A DNA stretch of 18,249 bases. Origin: Candidatus Stercoripulliclostridium merdigallinarum (GTDB lineage: Bacteria > Bacillota > Clostridia > Christensenellales > DTU072). Below are positions 7,349-14,954 of this stretch, in pieces. The stretch lies in the NCBI GenBank assembly GCA_018714575.1, contig DVNF01000085.1:1-18249 (forward strand), in the 5' to 3' direction. A program made the translations under genes and the position numbers. How positions within the stretch are numbered: the stretch's first letter is position 1; the number at the start of each line of letters is the position of its first letter. The notes beneath the pieces were generated by a model. That model was given only the letters and a program-made list of their open reading frames with translations. It did not search any database and was not told the DNA's origin.

Positions 7349-7377
7349 TTGACAACGAATTGCCGTAATGATAGTAT
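7349..7377 (+). promoter_or_regulatory. Promoter of the T-box/trpB2 transcript
   Basis: A perfect TTGACA (7349-7354), 17 bp, then TAGTAT (7372-7377) preceded by TGA, an extended -10 with a weaker hexamer. The expected start near 7384 lies just before the T-box leader. It is divergent from the promoter at 7216-7244. The roughly 100 bases between the two hold no gene I can support. Confidence 0.7.
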
Positions 7378-7383
7378 CGTAGC

Positions 7384-7654
7384 ATACAATTATAAACCGT
7401 TGAAGCAGAGTAGTAACTTGCCGTCAGGGGTCGGAGAGATATCCGGGTTGGTGCGACGGAGAGGCCGCGAGCAAGCGAATGGACTGCAGAGGGTCGGCGC
7501 AAAAGCCAAATTCAGGCAAGTAGTTCCGAACGGGTACTCCCGTTACAGGGTCAGGATATGACGGTATCCGGAAATGAAGGTCCGAAATTTCGGACGAAGT
7601 TGGGTGGCAACACGGTGAAAATCGTCCCGACGCAGTATGCGTTCGGGACTTTTT
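7384..7654 (+). promoter_or_regulatory. Tryptophan-specific T-box riboswitch leader
   Basis: The leader upstream of trpB2 has the T-box parts in order. Stem I carries a specifier-loop segment GAA-TGG-AC with the Trp codon UGG at 7480-7482. It is followed by small hairpins (ACGGG/CCCGT and GGATA/TATCC), a Stem III palindrome (7580-7595), the T-box sequence TGGGTGGCAACACGG (7601-7615), and an intrinsic terminator (arms 7624-7634 and 7638-7649, then five T). The UGGC bulge (7605-7608) would pair with GCCA of uncharged tRNA-Trp. The C fits the G discriminator base usual for bacterial tRNA-Trp, so specifier and discriminator agree. The antiterminator would form by pairing 7602-7604 and 7612-7614 with the 5' arm of the terminator. 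When tRNA-Trp is uncharged, read-through into trpB2 is expected. Confidence 0.92.
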
Positions 7655-7692
7655 GCATATAAAGAAAAAATATCCTAAAGGAGGACACACCT

Positions 7693-9069
7693 ATGACAAA
7701 GCAACAAATACCGTACAAGATCTACCTTAGCGAAGACGAGATGCCGCGTCAGTGGTACAACGTCCGCGCAGATATGCCCGAAAAGCATCCTCCGATGCTG
7801 AATCCCGCGACCAAACAACCTGCTACGAAAGAGGAATTGGAACACGTGTTCTGCAAAGCCGTCGTCGAGCAGGAGCTGAACGATACCGACAGATATATAC
7901 CTATACCCGAAGGCATTATATCGTTTTATAAAATGTACCGTCCCTCGCCCATGGTCAGGGCGTACTGCTTGGAAAAGGCGTTGGGCACCCCTGCCGAAAT
8001 TTATTATAAATTCGAAGGCAACAATACTTCCGGTTCTCACAAGCTGAACTCCGCCGCGGCGCAGGCATACTACGCTAAACAAGAGGGCTTGACTTCGTTG
8101 ACCACCGAAACCGGAGCCGGTCAATGGGGCACGGCGCTGTCGATGGCTTGCGCTTTTTACGGGCTGAAGCTGACTGTTTACATGGTCAAAGTTTCCGCCG
8201 AACAAAAGCCGCATCGCCGCGAAGTCATGCGTACTTACGGCGCAACGGTTATTCCTTCCCCTTCCGACACCACCGAAGCAGGCAGAAAGATCCTGGCTGC
8301 CCACCCCGGAACGGGCGGTTCGTTGGGTTGCGCCATTTCCGAAGCCGTCGAAGTCGCGTTGAAAACTCCCAACTGCCGTTACGGACTCGGCTCGGTTTTG
8401 GACCACGTCGCGTTACATCAATCGATAATCGGTTTGGAAAGCAAAAAAGCCTTGGATAAATACGGCGTTAAACCGGATATAATCATCGGTTGCGCGGGCG
8501 GCGGTTCCAACCTTGCCGGCTTGATAGCGCCGTTTATGGGCGAGAAATTGCGCGGCGAAAACGATTACCGCTTTATCGCGGCAGAGCCCTCCTCCTGCCC
8601 CTCGCTGACTCGCGGCAGCTATTTATACGACTTCGGCGACACCGGTCACATCACTCCTCTGATGAAAATGTATACCTTGGGATCGGACTTTATGCCCTCG
8701 CCGAACCATGCAGGCGGCTTGCGTTACCACGGCATGAGCGCGATCTTGTCTAAACTGTACGACGATAAATATATCGAAGCCGTTTCGGTTGAACAAACCT
8801 CTGTTTTCGAAGCCGCAGAACAGTTCGCGCGTACCGAAGGTATCCTGCCCGCTCCCGAATCTTCGCACGCCATCCGCGTAGCGATAGACGAAGCTTTAAG
8901 GTGCAAGGAAACCGGCGAAAAGAAGGTCATCCTGTTCGGATTAACGGGTACCGGATATTTCGACATGGCCGCGTATAAATCCTTTAACGACGGTAAAATG
9001 AGCGATTATATCCCCTCGGACGAGGAAATTGCCGCCAGCTTAAAGGGCTTGGATCAATTACAACCGTAA
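7693..9069 (+). CDS. trpB2: TrpB2-type tryptophan synthase beta chain, PLP-dependent
   Basis: The 458-aa enzyme should condense indole with serine to give tryptophan. Its length and extended N-terminus (RQWYNVRADMPEKHPP) fit the TrpB2 class rather than the ~400-aa TrpB1. K117 in GSHKLNSA is the PLP Schiff-base lysine, E139 in TETGAGQWG is the catalytic glutamate, and GCAGGGSN (266-273) binds the PLP phosphate. The C-terminus has the GLTGTGYFD segment. AAGGAGG (7678-7684) lies 8 nt before the ATG. No trpA or other trp gene is adjacent, so it may use free or scavenged indole, or work with a TrpA elsewhere. The Trp T-box upstream supports a true role in tryptophan supply over other PLP reactions. 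The gene ends at a strong terminator (9095-9125). Confidence 0.95.
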   Translation: MTKQQIPYKIYLSEDEMPRQWYNVRADMPEKHPPMLNPATKQPATKEELEHVFCKAVVEQELNDTDRYIPIPEGIISFYKMYRPSPMVRAYCLEKALGTPAEIYYKFEGNNTSGSHKLNSAAAQAYYAKQEGLTSLTTETGAGQWGTALSMACAFYGLKLTVYMVKVSAEQKPHRREVMRTYGATVIPSPSDTTEAGRKILAAHPGTGGSLGCAISEAVEVALKTPNCRYGLGSVLDHVALHQSIIGLESKKALDKYGVKPDIIIGCAGGGSNLAGLIAPFMGEKLRGENDYRFIAAEPSSCPSLTRGSYLYDFGDTGHITPLMKMYTLGSDFMPSPNHAGGLRYHGMSAILSKLYDDKYIEAVSVEQTSVFEAAEQFARTEGILPAPESSHAIRVAIDEALRCKETGEKKVILFGLTGTGYFDMAAYKSFNDGKMSDYIPSDEEIAASLKGLDQLQP

Positions 9070-9094
9070 ACCGTATTTTCTGATCGAATCGGAA

Positions 9095-9125
9095 AAACCC
9101 GCACTTCAAGTGCGGGTTTATTTTT
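9095..9125. terminator. Bidirectional intrinsic terminator
   Basis: A 12-bp stem, AAACCCGCACTT with its complement (9095-9119), is followed by ATTTTT on the plus strand and by five U on the minus strand. It separates trpB2 from the convergent export operon and can serve both. Confidence 0.92.
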
Positions 9126-9161
9126 AATTTCGCTTCGCATTTAGTTTTAAAATAACGGCTG

Positions 9162-10358
9162 TTACTGCGTCCTTAACGCGTCTATGGGACTTAGCTTTGC
9201 GGCTTTTCTGGCAGGTAATATTCCGAATATCAAACCGACTGCCGCCGAAAAGCCTACCGCCAACAATACCGTAGACAACTTAAACGTGAACTCGTATCCT
9301 ATCAATACAGCTGCCAGATACGCTATTACTACGCCCAGGGCGACGCCCAACGCTCCGCCCAAGATACTGATAAGGACGGCTTCCACCAAAAACTGAAACA
9401 GGATCACGGACGGTTTTGCGCCCAAAGCTTTCCTCAGCCCTATCTCCGCCGTGCGTTCCGATACGGATACCAACATCATGTTCATGATGCCTATGCCGCC
9501 TACCAACAATGAAATCGCGGCGATACCTGCAAGCATGCCCATGACCAGATCGGTCACCGTCAAAACTATATCCATGACCTCCTGTTGGTTGGCTATGACG
9601 TAACCCGAAGTCGAACCTACTATGTCGGCGCACAGGTCGTGCATTTGCGATACGGTGGCGGTAATGGCGGCGGCGTCGGAAACGACTACGTCGAACGTCT
9701 TGACCAATCCCATTTTAAGATCGCGCATCGCCACGGTATACGGCACCAAAACGCTGTTGTTCCCCGTCGTTTCCAAACCGACAAGTTTATTCAATATGCC
9801 GACTATGGTAAATTCCATATTCTCTATTTTTATGGTTTCACCGATCGGATTGTAGTTAGCGTACAGATCGTGCCAAAGATCGTATCCCAAAATACAGGCG
9901 TGCGTTCCGTATTCTACGTCATAATCGTAAAGCTCGCGGCCTGCCAGCAGCATGTCCGACGCGGACAGATCGAAATAGTAGTTGTCTATGCCGATGACCC
10001 TTCTGTAAGTCGTGTGTTCGTAGTCGTATACCGAATGAGTTTCGCCGGGTATGAAAGTCAGCGTTTTGTTGGCGTTTAACGAAGGGGAAACGCCTGCGAC
10101 GTTGTCCAGTTCCTCGAACCGACCCATGTCCTCTTCCGTAAACCCCGGAGTCACTCTGGTATCCGTCAAAGACACAGTAACGCGGTTACCGCCAAGCCCC
10201 GACAGCTGATCTAATATCGACCCGGTAACTCCCTGTCCTATCGTGATCAGCGCGATAATACTTGCTATGCCTATGATGATACCCAACGTCGTCAGGAAGG
10301 TACGCATCTTGTTCATGGCGAGGTTTTTGAAGCTCATGCCGATAATGTCTTTAAACAT
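9162..10358 (-). CDS. MacB/FtsX-type ABC transporter permease
   Basis: The 398-aa permease has the MacB topology. An N-terminal helix (about 20-43, in TFLTTLGIIIGIASIIALITIG) is followed by a large extracytoplasmic MacB_PCD domain (about 45-260) and a C-terminal FtsX domain with three helices (about 268-292, 318-345, 360-385). The cytoplasmic loop ERTAEIGLRKALGAKPSVI is the coupling-helix motif typical of this family, and the ending SPIDALRTQ is a common family tail. The ATG overlaps the stop of the ATPase gene by 8 nt, with an AGGAGG Shine-Dalgarno about 8 nt upstream. It is the last gene of the adaptor-ATPase-permease operon. In Gram-positive bacteria such sets export peptides, bacteriocins or drugs; the substrate is unknown here. 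Confidence 0.93.
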   Translation of the reverse strand: MFKDIIGMSFKNLAMNKMRTFLTTLGIIIGIASIIALITIGQGVTGSILDQLSGLGGNRVTVSLTDTRVTPGFTEEDMGRFEELDNVAGVSPSLNANKTLTFIPGETHSVYDYEHTTYRRVIGIDNYYFDLSASDMLLAGRELYDYDVEYGTHACILGYDLWHDLYANYNPIGETIKIENMEFTIVGILNKLVGLETTGNNSVLVPYTVAMRDLKMGLVKTFDVVVSDAAAITATVSQMHDLCADIVGSTSGYVIANQQEVMDIVLTVTDLVMGMLAGIAAISLLVGGIGIMNMMLVSVSERTAEIGLRKALGAKPSVILFQFLVEAVLISILGGALGVALGVVIAYLAAVLIGYEFTFKLSTVLLAVGFSAAVGLIFGILPARKAAKLSPIDALRTQ

Positions 10359-11124
10359 TTTCCAGCCTCCTTCGGCGGCGTTCGCGAATGGTAGGTTTGT
10401 CCTCCCACTTTATGCCGTCCTCGTCATAAATCGCGTTATATTCCTCCTCGGTATACAATCTTCCGTCCAAAATATGCACTATACGCTTTGCGCGCCTTGC
10501 TATCTTTGGATCGTGGGTGATCATTATTATGGTCTTGCCCTCTTTGTTCAGTTGCTCGAACAAGTCCATGATCTGGGCGCCCGTTTTTTGATCCAAAGCT
10601 CCTGTAGGCTCGTCCGCCAATATAATAGCCGGATCTGTGACCATGGCGCGCGCTATCGCAACGCGTTGTTGCTGTCCGCCCGAAAGCTGTTTGGGTTTAT
10701 TCATCATCTTGTCGCCCAAACCGACTTTGTTCAACAGCACCGTCGCGCGGGCGCGCCGCTCCTTCGACGGCACCTTTGCGTATATCAACGGCAGAACGAC
10801 GTTATCCAATGCCGTCATCCTGTTCAACAGCTGGAATTGTTGGAACACAAAGCCTATATCGCTGTTTCTGACCTTTGCCAACTGCCTGTCTTTCAGCGAT
10901 CCTATATCCTGCCCGTTCAATACGTAACTGCCGGAAGTAGCCGTGTCCAAACAGCCTATTATGTTCATCAATGTAGACTTTCCGGAGCCCGACGGACCTA
11001 AAATCGATACGAATTCCTTTTTCCGCACGTCAAAGTTGACGTCGAACAGTACCTGTACCGAGCCTTCGCCCAAAGGATAAGATTTGTTTATGCCCCTCAT
11101 GGAGAGGATCAACTTTTCCGCCAT
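10351..11124 (-). CDS. MacB/LolD-type ABC transporter ATPase
   Basis: The 257-aa nucleotide-binding subunit powers the adjacent permease. Motifs in order: Walker A GPSGSGKST near residue 43, Q-loop FQQFQLL, signature LSGGQQQRVAIARA, Walker B IILADEPTGALD, and H-loop MITHD. It carries about 30 residues beyond the usual ~225-230 aa LolD-like core, ending in a very basic RERRRRR segment. This tail may sit against the permease or the membrane surface. The start lies 2 nt after the adaptor stop, and the end overlaps the permease start by 8 nt, so the three are translationally coupled. Confidence 0.95.
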   Translation of the reverse strand: MAEKLILSMRGINKSYPLGEGSVQVLFDVNFDVRKKEFVSILGPSGSGKSTLMNIIGCLDTATSGSYVLNGQDIGSLKDRQLAKVRNSDIGFVFQQFQLLNRMTALDNVVLPLIYAKVPSKERRARATVLLNKVGLGDKMMNKPKQLSGGQQQRVAIARAMVTDPAIILADEPTGALDQKTGAQIMDLFEQLNKEGKTIIMITHDPKIARRAKRIVHILDGRLYTEEEYNAIYDEDGIKWEDKPTIRERRRRRLENV

Positions 11125-11126
11125 GA

Positions 11127-12512
11127 TTAACCCAATATACTGCTTAGTAACGAATCGTCTGCGCGATAAACTATGCTGTCGCCCTCTTTCAATTCTTCGC
11201 CCTCTTTCGGCGTTACCGCCGCGTCGGAACCCGTAGACAACGTGATCGTGATCTGCACGCGACGTTCGCGACCCCCTTCCCTTACCAAAACGTAAGGTTC
11301 GTTGGAGTCGTTATAGAAAATACACTTCGTAGGCACTATCAACGTGTCGGCTATGCTCTCCTGTTGCACTCTGACCGCGACGGAATACCCGATCAGGACT
11401 TCGTCCCTGGTCAAGACGTCTTTCGGGTCTATTCCCAATGCCGTGACGGTTTCCGTAGTCAGTGCGGGATCGTAATACGTAAAGTCCATGATCTTTCCCG
11501 AACCTGCCCCGTCGTCAACGACTTCGCCGAAAATGATCCTGGCGACCACTCCGTAATACGAAACTCCGCCCGAAGAAGTACCCTTTGTGATCTGAACGAT
11601 CTCCGACAACACCTTTCTGCCGTTCAAAGCGTTTATCGATAATGCGGCATATACTCTTTCGCCGCCGCGCAGTCTGACGTCTATTTTAGCGACGTCGTAT
11701 TCGTTGACGGTGAACGAAGTGATGAATTGAGTAAAATCGACCGCAAAAATTTTAGTTTGAACGCCGTACCATTCGCCCTCGACAGCCCTGAAATCCGACA
11801 GAGTGTAATCTATACCCTCGGCGCCGATGCTGCCGCCGATATTTTCGTTTACCACCTCGTTAATGTATTCCGTGGAAACGGTTACGGCATTCGCGGCGTC
11901 TACCGTAAAAAATCTTTCAAGCTCTGCCGGCAACGTTTCGTCGCTGCCACCGGGTTCCAGGAAAATCGACAACGCAAAACCAAGCAACGTTATCTGATTG
12001 CTTTCCTCGTCCATTACGCCCGAATCGATCAGATCTTGATAAGCCTCTTTAAGACTGTCGACATTTAGTACTACCGGAGCCGCGGTAAACAGCGTCACCG
12101 GGTCGTCGTTGGTATTCAGCTTTAACGTCTTATTCAATAATGCTTTGTCCGCCGGGGAGATTTGATAATACAGCGCGGGCAGGTCGTTCCCCGTCTGACT
12201 GTTGAAAATCGAATTGACTAAAAAGTCGGTCCAGCTGAATTCGTTGCGATAATTGTCTATCGTAGCGGAATCGGTAACGCCGTTGACGGCGGCATACAAG
12301 GGTACGTCTATGGCGACGCCCGTTTCGTTGACCGATCCGGAAGAGGAAATACTGCTTTGCAACGAACCTCTGGTCACCGTTTCCAAAGCCGTTTCGGGTT
12401 CGGCGCTTTTCACCCCCAAAACGATAGCCGTGACCGCGACCGCCGCCACGACCAAGCATACGATTACCGTAATGATGATCCGTTTCTTTGTCCAAAATTT
12501 AGTCTTCGCCAT
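11127..12512 (-). CDS. Membrane-anchored efflux adaptor (MacA/HlyD-like)
   Basis: The 461-aa protein has one N-terminal membrane helix (about 11-33) after a basic MAKTKFWTKKR start. It then has a TVTRGSLQSSISSSGSV segment that matches the first beta-strand region after the anchor of MacA/HlyD-family adaptors. The C-terminal part (about 370-455) has the adaptor barrel features: a VGYSVAVRVQQE strand, LIVPTKCIFYND, YVLVREGGRERRVQITI, and LKEGDSIVYRAD. The middle (about 60-290) is long, acidic and unlike the usual coiled-coil hairpin; I do not recognise it. In a Gram-positive cell it would act outside the membrane with the ATPase and permease downstream. The ATG has GAAAGG upstream. It is the first gene of the operon. 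Confidence 0.82.
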   Translation of the reverse strand: MAKTKFWTKKRIIITVIVCLVVAAVAVTAIVLGVKSAEPETALETVTRGSLQSSISSSGSVNETGVAIDVPLYAAVNGVTDSATIDNYRNEFSWTDFLVNSIFNSQTGNDLPALYYQISPADKALLNKTLKLNTNDDPVTLFTAAPVVLNVDSLKEAYQDLIDSGVMDEESNQITLLGFALSIFLEPGGSDETLPAELERFFTVDAANAVTVSTEYINEVVNENIGGSIGAEGIDYTLSDFRAVEGEWYGVQTKIFAVDFTQFITSFTVNEYDVAKIDVRLRGGERVYAALSINALNGRKVLSEIVQITKGTSSGGVSYYGVVARIIFGEVVDDGAGSGKIMDFTYYDPALTTETVTALGIDPKDVLTRDEVLIGYSVAVRVQQESIADTLIVPTKCIFYNDSNEPYVLVREGGRERRVQITITLSTGSDAAVTPKEGEELKEGDSIVYRADDSLLSSILG

Positions 12513-12532
12513 AGTTTTACCTTTCGTATATT

Positions 12533-12554
12533 CTATTCGTTTGCTATTCGTTTG
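12533..12554. repeat. Tandem 11-bp repeat in the export-operon leader
   Basis: CTATTCGTTTG occurs twice head to tail (12533-12543 and 12544-12554), about 20 nt before the adaptor start codon. The period is one DNA helical turn. It could be a regulator site or a recent slippage duplication; nothing in the window decides. Confidence 0.6.
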
Positions 12555-12595
12555 CTTCGTCTTAGTTTCCGATAACCGCTTCTACTCCTGAAAAA

Positions 12596-12624
12596 ATCAT
12601 AACATATCCGTCAGCCGCCGACAG
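12596..12624 (-). promoter_or_regulatory. Candidate extended -10 promoter of the export operon
   Basis: On the minus strand, TATGAT (12596-12601) is preceded by TGT, an extended -10. The -35 at the right distance (CTGTCG, 12619-12624) is weak, matching 3 of 6. No terminator is seen after the upstream minus-strand gene at 12668, so read-through from that unit is also possible. Confidence 0.4.
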
Positions 12625-12667
12625 CTAAAATTAAGGTAAATAAGGTTAACTGAACCCGCAGTCGGAT

Positions 12668-13291
12668 TTATTTTTTTTCGCGTTTTTCCAAAAACACATC
12701 GTTCATCAGGGCATAGCCCACCAAATGTCCTTCCTTTATCAGCGCGGCTATTTCGCGCACGAATTCGGGCTTTTTGGTGCGTTTCAATGCCTTCATGATC
12801 TCATCCAGATACACTTTATCCCTGTCGCCGACTATCTTTAGCACCTTTTCCGAAACAAAGACGTGCTTTATCATTGCGAATGCGGCAAGCGCGGCAAGCA
12901 CGGCTATTATTATTCCGGCAAATTGATATCGTTCCACTAATACCGCCAATATTATACCGACTATTATAAGCGCAACCATCAACCCCGCTATCAACCACTC
13001 TTTCATATAATTTTTCTTTTCGAAATTGGCGGCGTAAGTTTCTTTGTTTTCGTCCATAGCCGATACGGCGGTAACGTTTTGAGTCGAATCGGGCGCCTCT
13101 GTAATAGCCGTCTGCGTGGCGGCTTCCGCCTGTGTTTCCGCCGCGGATCCGTGTACGGCTTCGGCGGTAACGTCCGCTTCGGCGGTTGCACGGTCGGAGG
13201 GAATTTCCTCTACCGAATAAGTTGCCGATCCGACGGTTTCTTTCTCCTCCGGCACGGATTCTATCTGAAATTTGATCTTGTCTTCGTTCAT
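12668..13291 (-). CDS. Acidic two-helix membrane protein of unknown function
   Basis: The 207-aa protein has a long polar, acidic N-terminal region (1-95) rich in Glu, Ala and Thr and probably disordered. Two membrane helices follow (about 98-119 and 123-142, joined by ERYQF), then a basic, helical C-terminal region (about 143-207) containing KIVGDRDKVYLDEIMKALK and KPEFVREIAALIKEGHLVGYAL. The latter has the rhythm of a small winged-helix-like fold, but no family is recognised. The ATG at 13291 is chosen because it overlaps the phosphatase stop in an ATGA and has GGAAG just upstream. The open frame runs further back to 13468 but would then overlap the phosphatase gene by 180 nt with no family support. 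Both tails should face the cytoplasm if the hairpin is simple. Confidence 0.8.
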   Translation of the reverse strand: MNEDKIKFQIESVPEEKETVGSATYSVEEIPSDRATAEADVTAEAVHGSAAETQAEAATQTAITEAPDSTQNVTAVSAMDENKETYAANFEKKNYMKEWLIAGLMVALIIVGIILAVLVERYQFAGIIIAVLAALAAFAMIKHVFVSEKVLKIVGDRDKVYLDEIMKALKRTKKPEFVREIAALIKEGHLVGYALMNDVFLEKREKK

Positions 13292-13755
13292 TTTTCTTCC
13301 TTTAACCTTTTTAAAAATTTTATCAGGTATTCCTTTATCACGCCCATTGCGCGATCGTAGACTTCCTGGTTCGGCGCCAAAAACGGATCGGGTATCGCGC
13401 GATACTTGCCCGTTGCCGCTTCCGACAGCGTTTTGTACTTTTTCTTGTCGGCTTTCGGCAACAGCCATTTATGCCAACGCGTCATGCCGATAATCATGTC
13501 CGCGGCGTCGAAAACTTCGCGGCACTCTTTCAAATGCTTCGATTTGAAAGCGTCCAATTCCTCCGCCGAAAAGCCTTCGTTTATCAACGCTTGGCGCGAT
13601 TTCGGATGCAGTGACAGCGAATGATTGAGTACCGCCGCGGAATCGATTTCGATCTTTCCCCGCAGTTCCTCGTCCTCCGACACCATGCGCCTGAACATAA
13701 ACTCGCAGTACGGACTGCGACAAACGTTGCTGGAACACACGAACAATATCTTCAT
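13288..13755 (-). CDS. Low-molecular-weight protein tyrosine phosphatase
   Basis: The 155-aa protein starts directly with the P-loop CX5R signature CSSNVCRSP (C7 nucleophile, R13) and has the general-acid loop IPDPF with D123. These are the hallmarks of LMW-PTPs. The related arsenate reductases lack the downstream DP motif, so phosphatase (phosphotyrosine or phosphoarginine) is preferred. The loop reads DPF rather than DPY, as in bacterial YwlE-type proteins. A KYKTL segment and basic residues lie between. The ATG has AAAAGGAG upstream and lies 32 nt after the WYL-regulator stop. It is coupled by ATGA overlap to the acidic membrane protein, suggesting that the two work together. Confidence 0.92.
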   Translation of the reverse strand: MKILFVCSSNVCRSPYCEFMFRRMVSEDEELRGKIEIDSAAVLNHSLSLHPKSRQALINEGFSAEELDAFKSKHLKECREVFDAADMIIGMTRWHKWLLPKADKKKYKTLSEAATGKYRAIPDPFLAPNQEVYDRAMGVIKEYLIKFLKRLKEEK

Positions 13756-13787
13756 CTTTGGGTTTTCTCCTTTTCTATTTAATGAAA

Positions 13788-14954
13788 CTATGCCAAATCT
13801 TCGTCACAGCTATTGCAGTATTCGCCCTCGGTTTTGCACGTTGTTTCATCTTTTTGACCGCCCGTAGGACGTTTTTCGTTGCGCTTTTTATCGTATACCG
13901 AAACGTTCTTTCCGAATTCGCGCATTTCCTTTGCGCGTTTATCCTTGGGCGCGTTCTCGACGTCGGCTTCCGACGGAATACAGTTCATGAGGAAATTGCG
14001 ATACGCCGCTACGGCGTCCCTGGGCGCCGTCAGGCGCACTTTGCCGCCTCCGGTTGCCAACCAGCCGAAAAACGTGGGACTTAATTGCACTTCCGCCCTG
14101 ATCCTTACTTTACCGTCTGCCAAACGTAACATAGGCAGTTCGAAACCGAATCTGTCTATGATGACGTCGATATAGTCTTCGGAACATTCCATTACTACGG
14201 TTTCTTCCTTTCCGGCATACATGGAAAATACCTTTTTCCGATACGATTTCAAGCTTTCTCCGCGCACCTTTTCTGCCAAAGGATCTTCCATTTGCACTCT
14301 GTCCATTCTGTCTACGCGATATGCAGATATGCCGGGACGGCGCGCCTTCGCCAACAGATAATAATTTTCGTCGGAAAACAACAGTGCCAACGGACTGACG
14401 ACGTAAGGTTCGGAATCGTTTCTGTACTTCCTTTGCCCCTCGGAATCGTAATCGAAATACAGGAACGAGCACTTTTTCTCCGCGTTTATACACGCGTCCA
14501 ACGTGTCGATATTATAAAAAATATTTTCGTTTCTTAGCTTTACTACGTCGAACGTGACGTTGTTAGCCGACAACTGTTCGGCGCCCGAACGCGCGGCCAG
14601 CTCCATTATCTTCTTCTTTAAAACGGCCGTCTTTTTCTTTGTAATAAAGCGCGCCGATTCGACCGCGTCCAACAATATCTTCAATTCCACCGTGTCGAAA
14701 CTGCGATCTACCACATAGTAGTAATTGGCTCTGCCGCGTTCGTGCAACACCTCGAAGCCGTAAGAATTCAACAGCTTAATGTCCTCGTACAGCGTCTTTC
14801 TGTCCGCGGAAACTCCGCGCTCCGCCAGCTTGCCGATTATTTCGTTTGTGGAGATCGGATGCCGTTCGTCCGATTCGTGCAACAAAATGTCGTAAACCAA
14901 TTTCGGACGAATTTTACGTTGATGTTCGCCTTTTTTCGTTTCAAATAACTTCAT
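13788..14954 (-). CDS. WYL-domain transcriptional regulator
   Basis: The 388-aa protein has an N-terminal HTH_11-type winged helix (about 15-80: STNEIIGKLAERGVSADRKTLYEDIKLLNSYGF). A WYL domain follows (about 160-235), with the signature present as YYL (198-200) and the ligand-pocket segment YRVDRM (212-217), then a C-terminal WCX-type region (about 245-335). WYL proteins bind effectors, often nucleic acid fragments or nucleotides, and control transcription. The last 60 residues are charged and end in a CX6CX2C cluster that could bind a metal; this is unusual. The ATG has GGAG upstream and overlaps the aroQ stop by 14 nt, placing the regulator inside the aroB-aroQ transcript. It may regulate that operon or the phosphatase genes that follow. 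Confidence 0.9.
   Translation of the reverse strand: MKLFETKKGEHQRKIRPKLVYDILLHESDERHPISTNEIIGKLAERGVSADRKTLYEDIKLLNSYGFEVLHERGRANYYYVVDRSFDTVELKILLDAVESARFITKKKTAVLKKKIMELAARSGAEQLSANNVTFDVVKLRNENIFYNIDTLDACINAEKKCSFLYFDYDSEGQRKYRNDSEPYVVSPLALLFSDENYYLLAKARRPGISAYRVDRMDRVQMEDPLAEKVRGESLKSYRKKVFSMYAGKEETVVMECSEDYIDVIIDRFGFELPMLRLADGKVRIRAEVQLSPTFFGWLATGGGKVRLTAPRDAVAAYRNFLMNCIPSEADVENAPKDKRAKEMREFGKNVSVYDKKRNEKRPTGGQKDETTCKTEGEYCNSCDEDLA

Noticed and set aside
7349..7690. Small open frames inside the T-box leader on both strands
   Set aside because: They overlap structured RNA elements (specifier stem, T-box, terminator) and have no coding features.
7675..8406. 243-codon open frame on the minus strand opposite trpB2
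   Set aside because: It is a shadow of trpB2, starts inside conserved coding sequence and runs into the T-box leader's ribosome-binding site. No recognisable protein features.
13292..13468. 59-residue upstream extension of the acidic membrane protein
   Set aside because: It would lie wholly within the phosphatase gene in another frame. The ATGA overlap with a GGAAG site at 13291 gives a much better start.
13288..13755. Arsenate reductase (ArsC) as an alternative for the phosphatase
   Set aside because: The DP general-acid motif and CX5R loop fit an LMW phosphatase, and there are no arsR or arsB-type neighbours.
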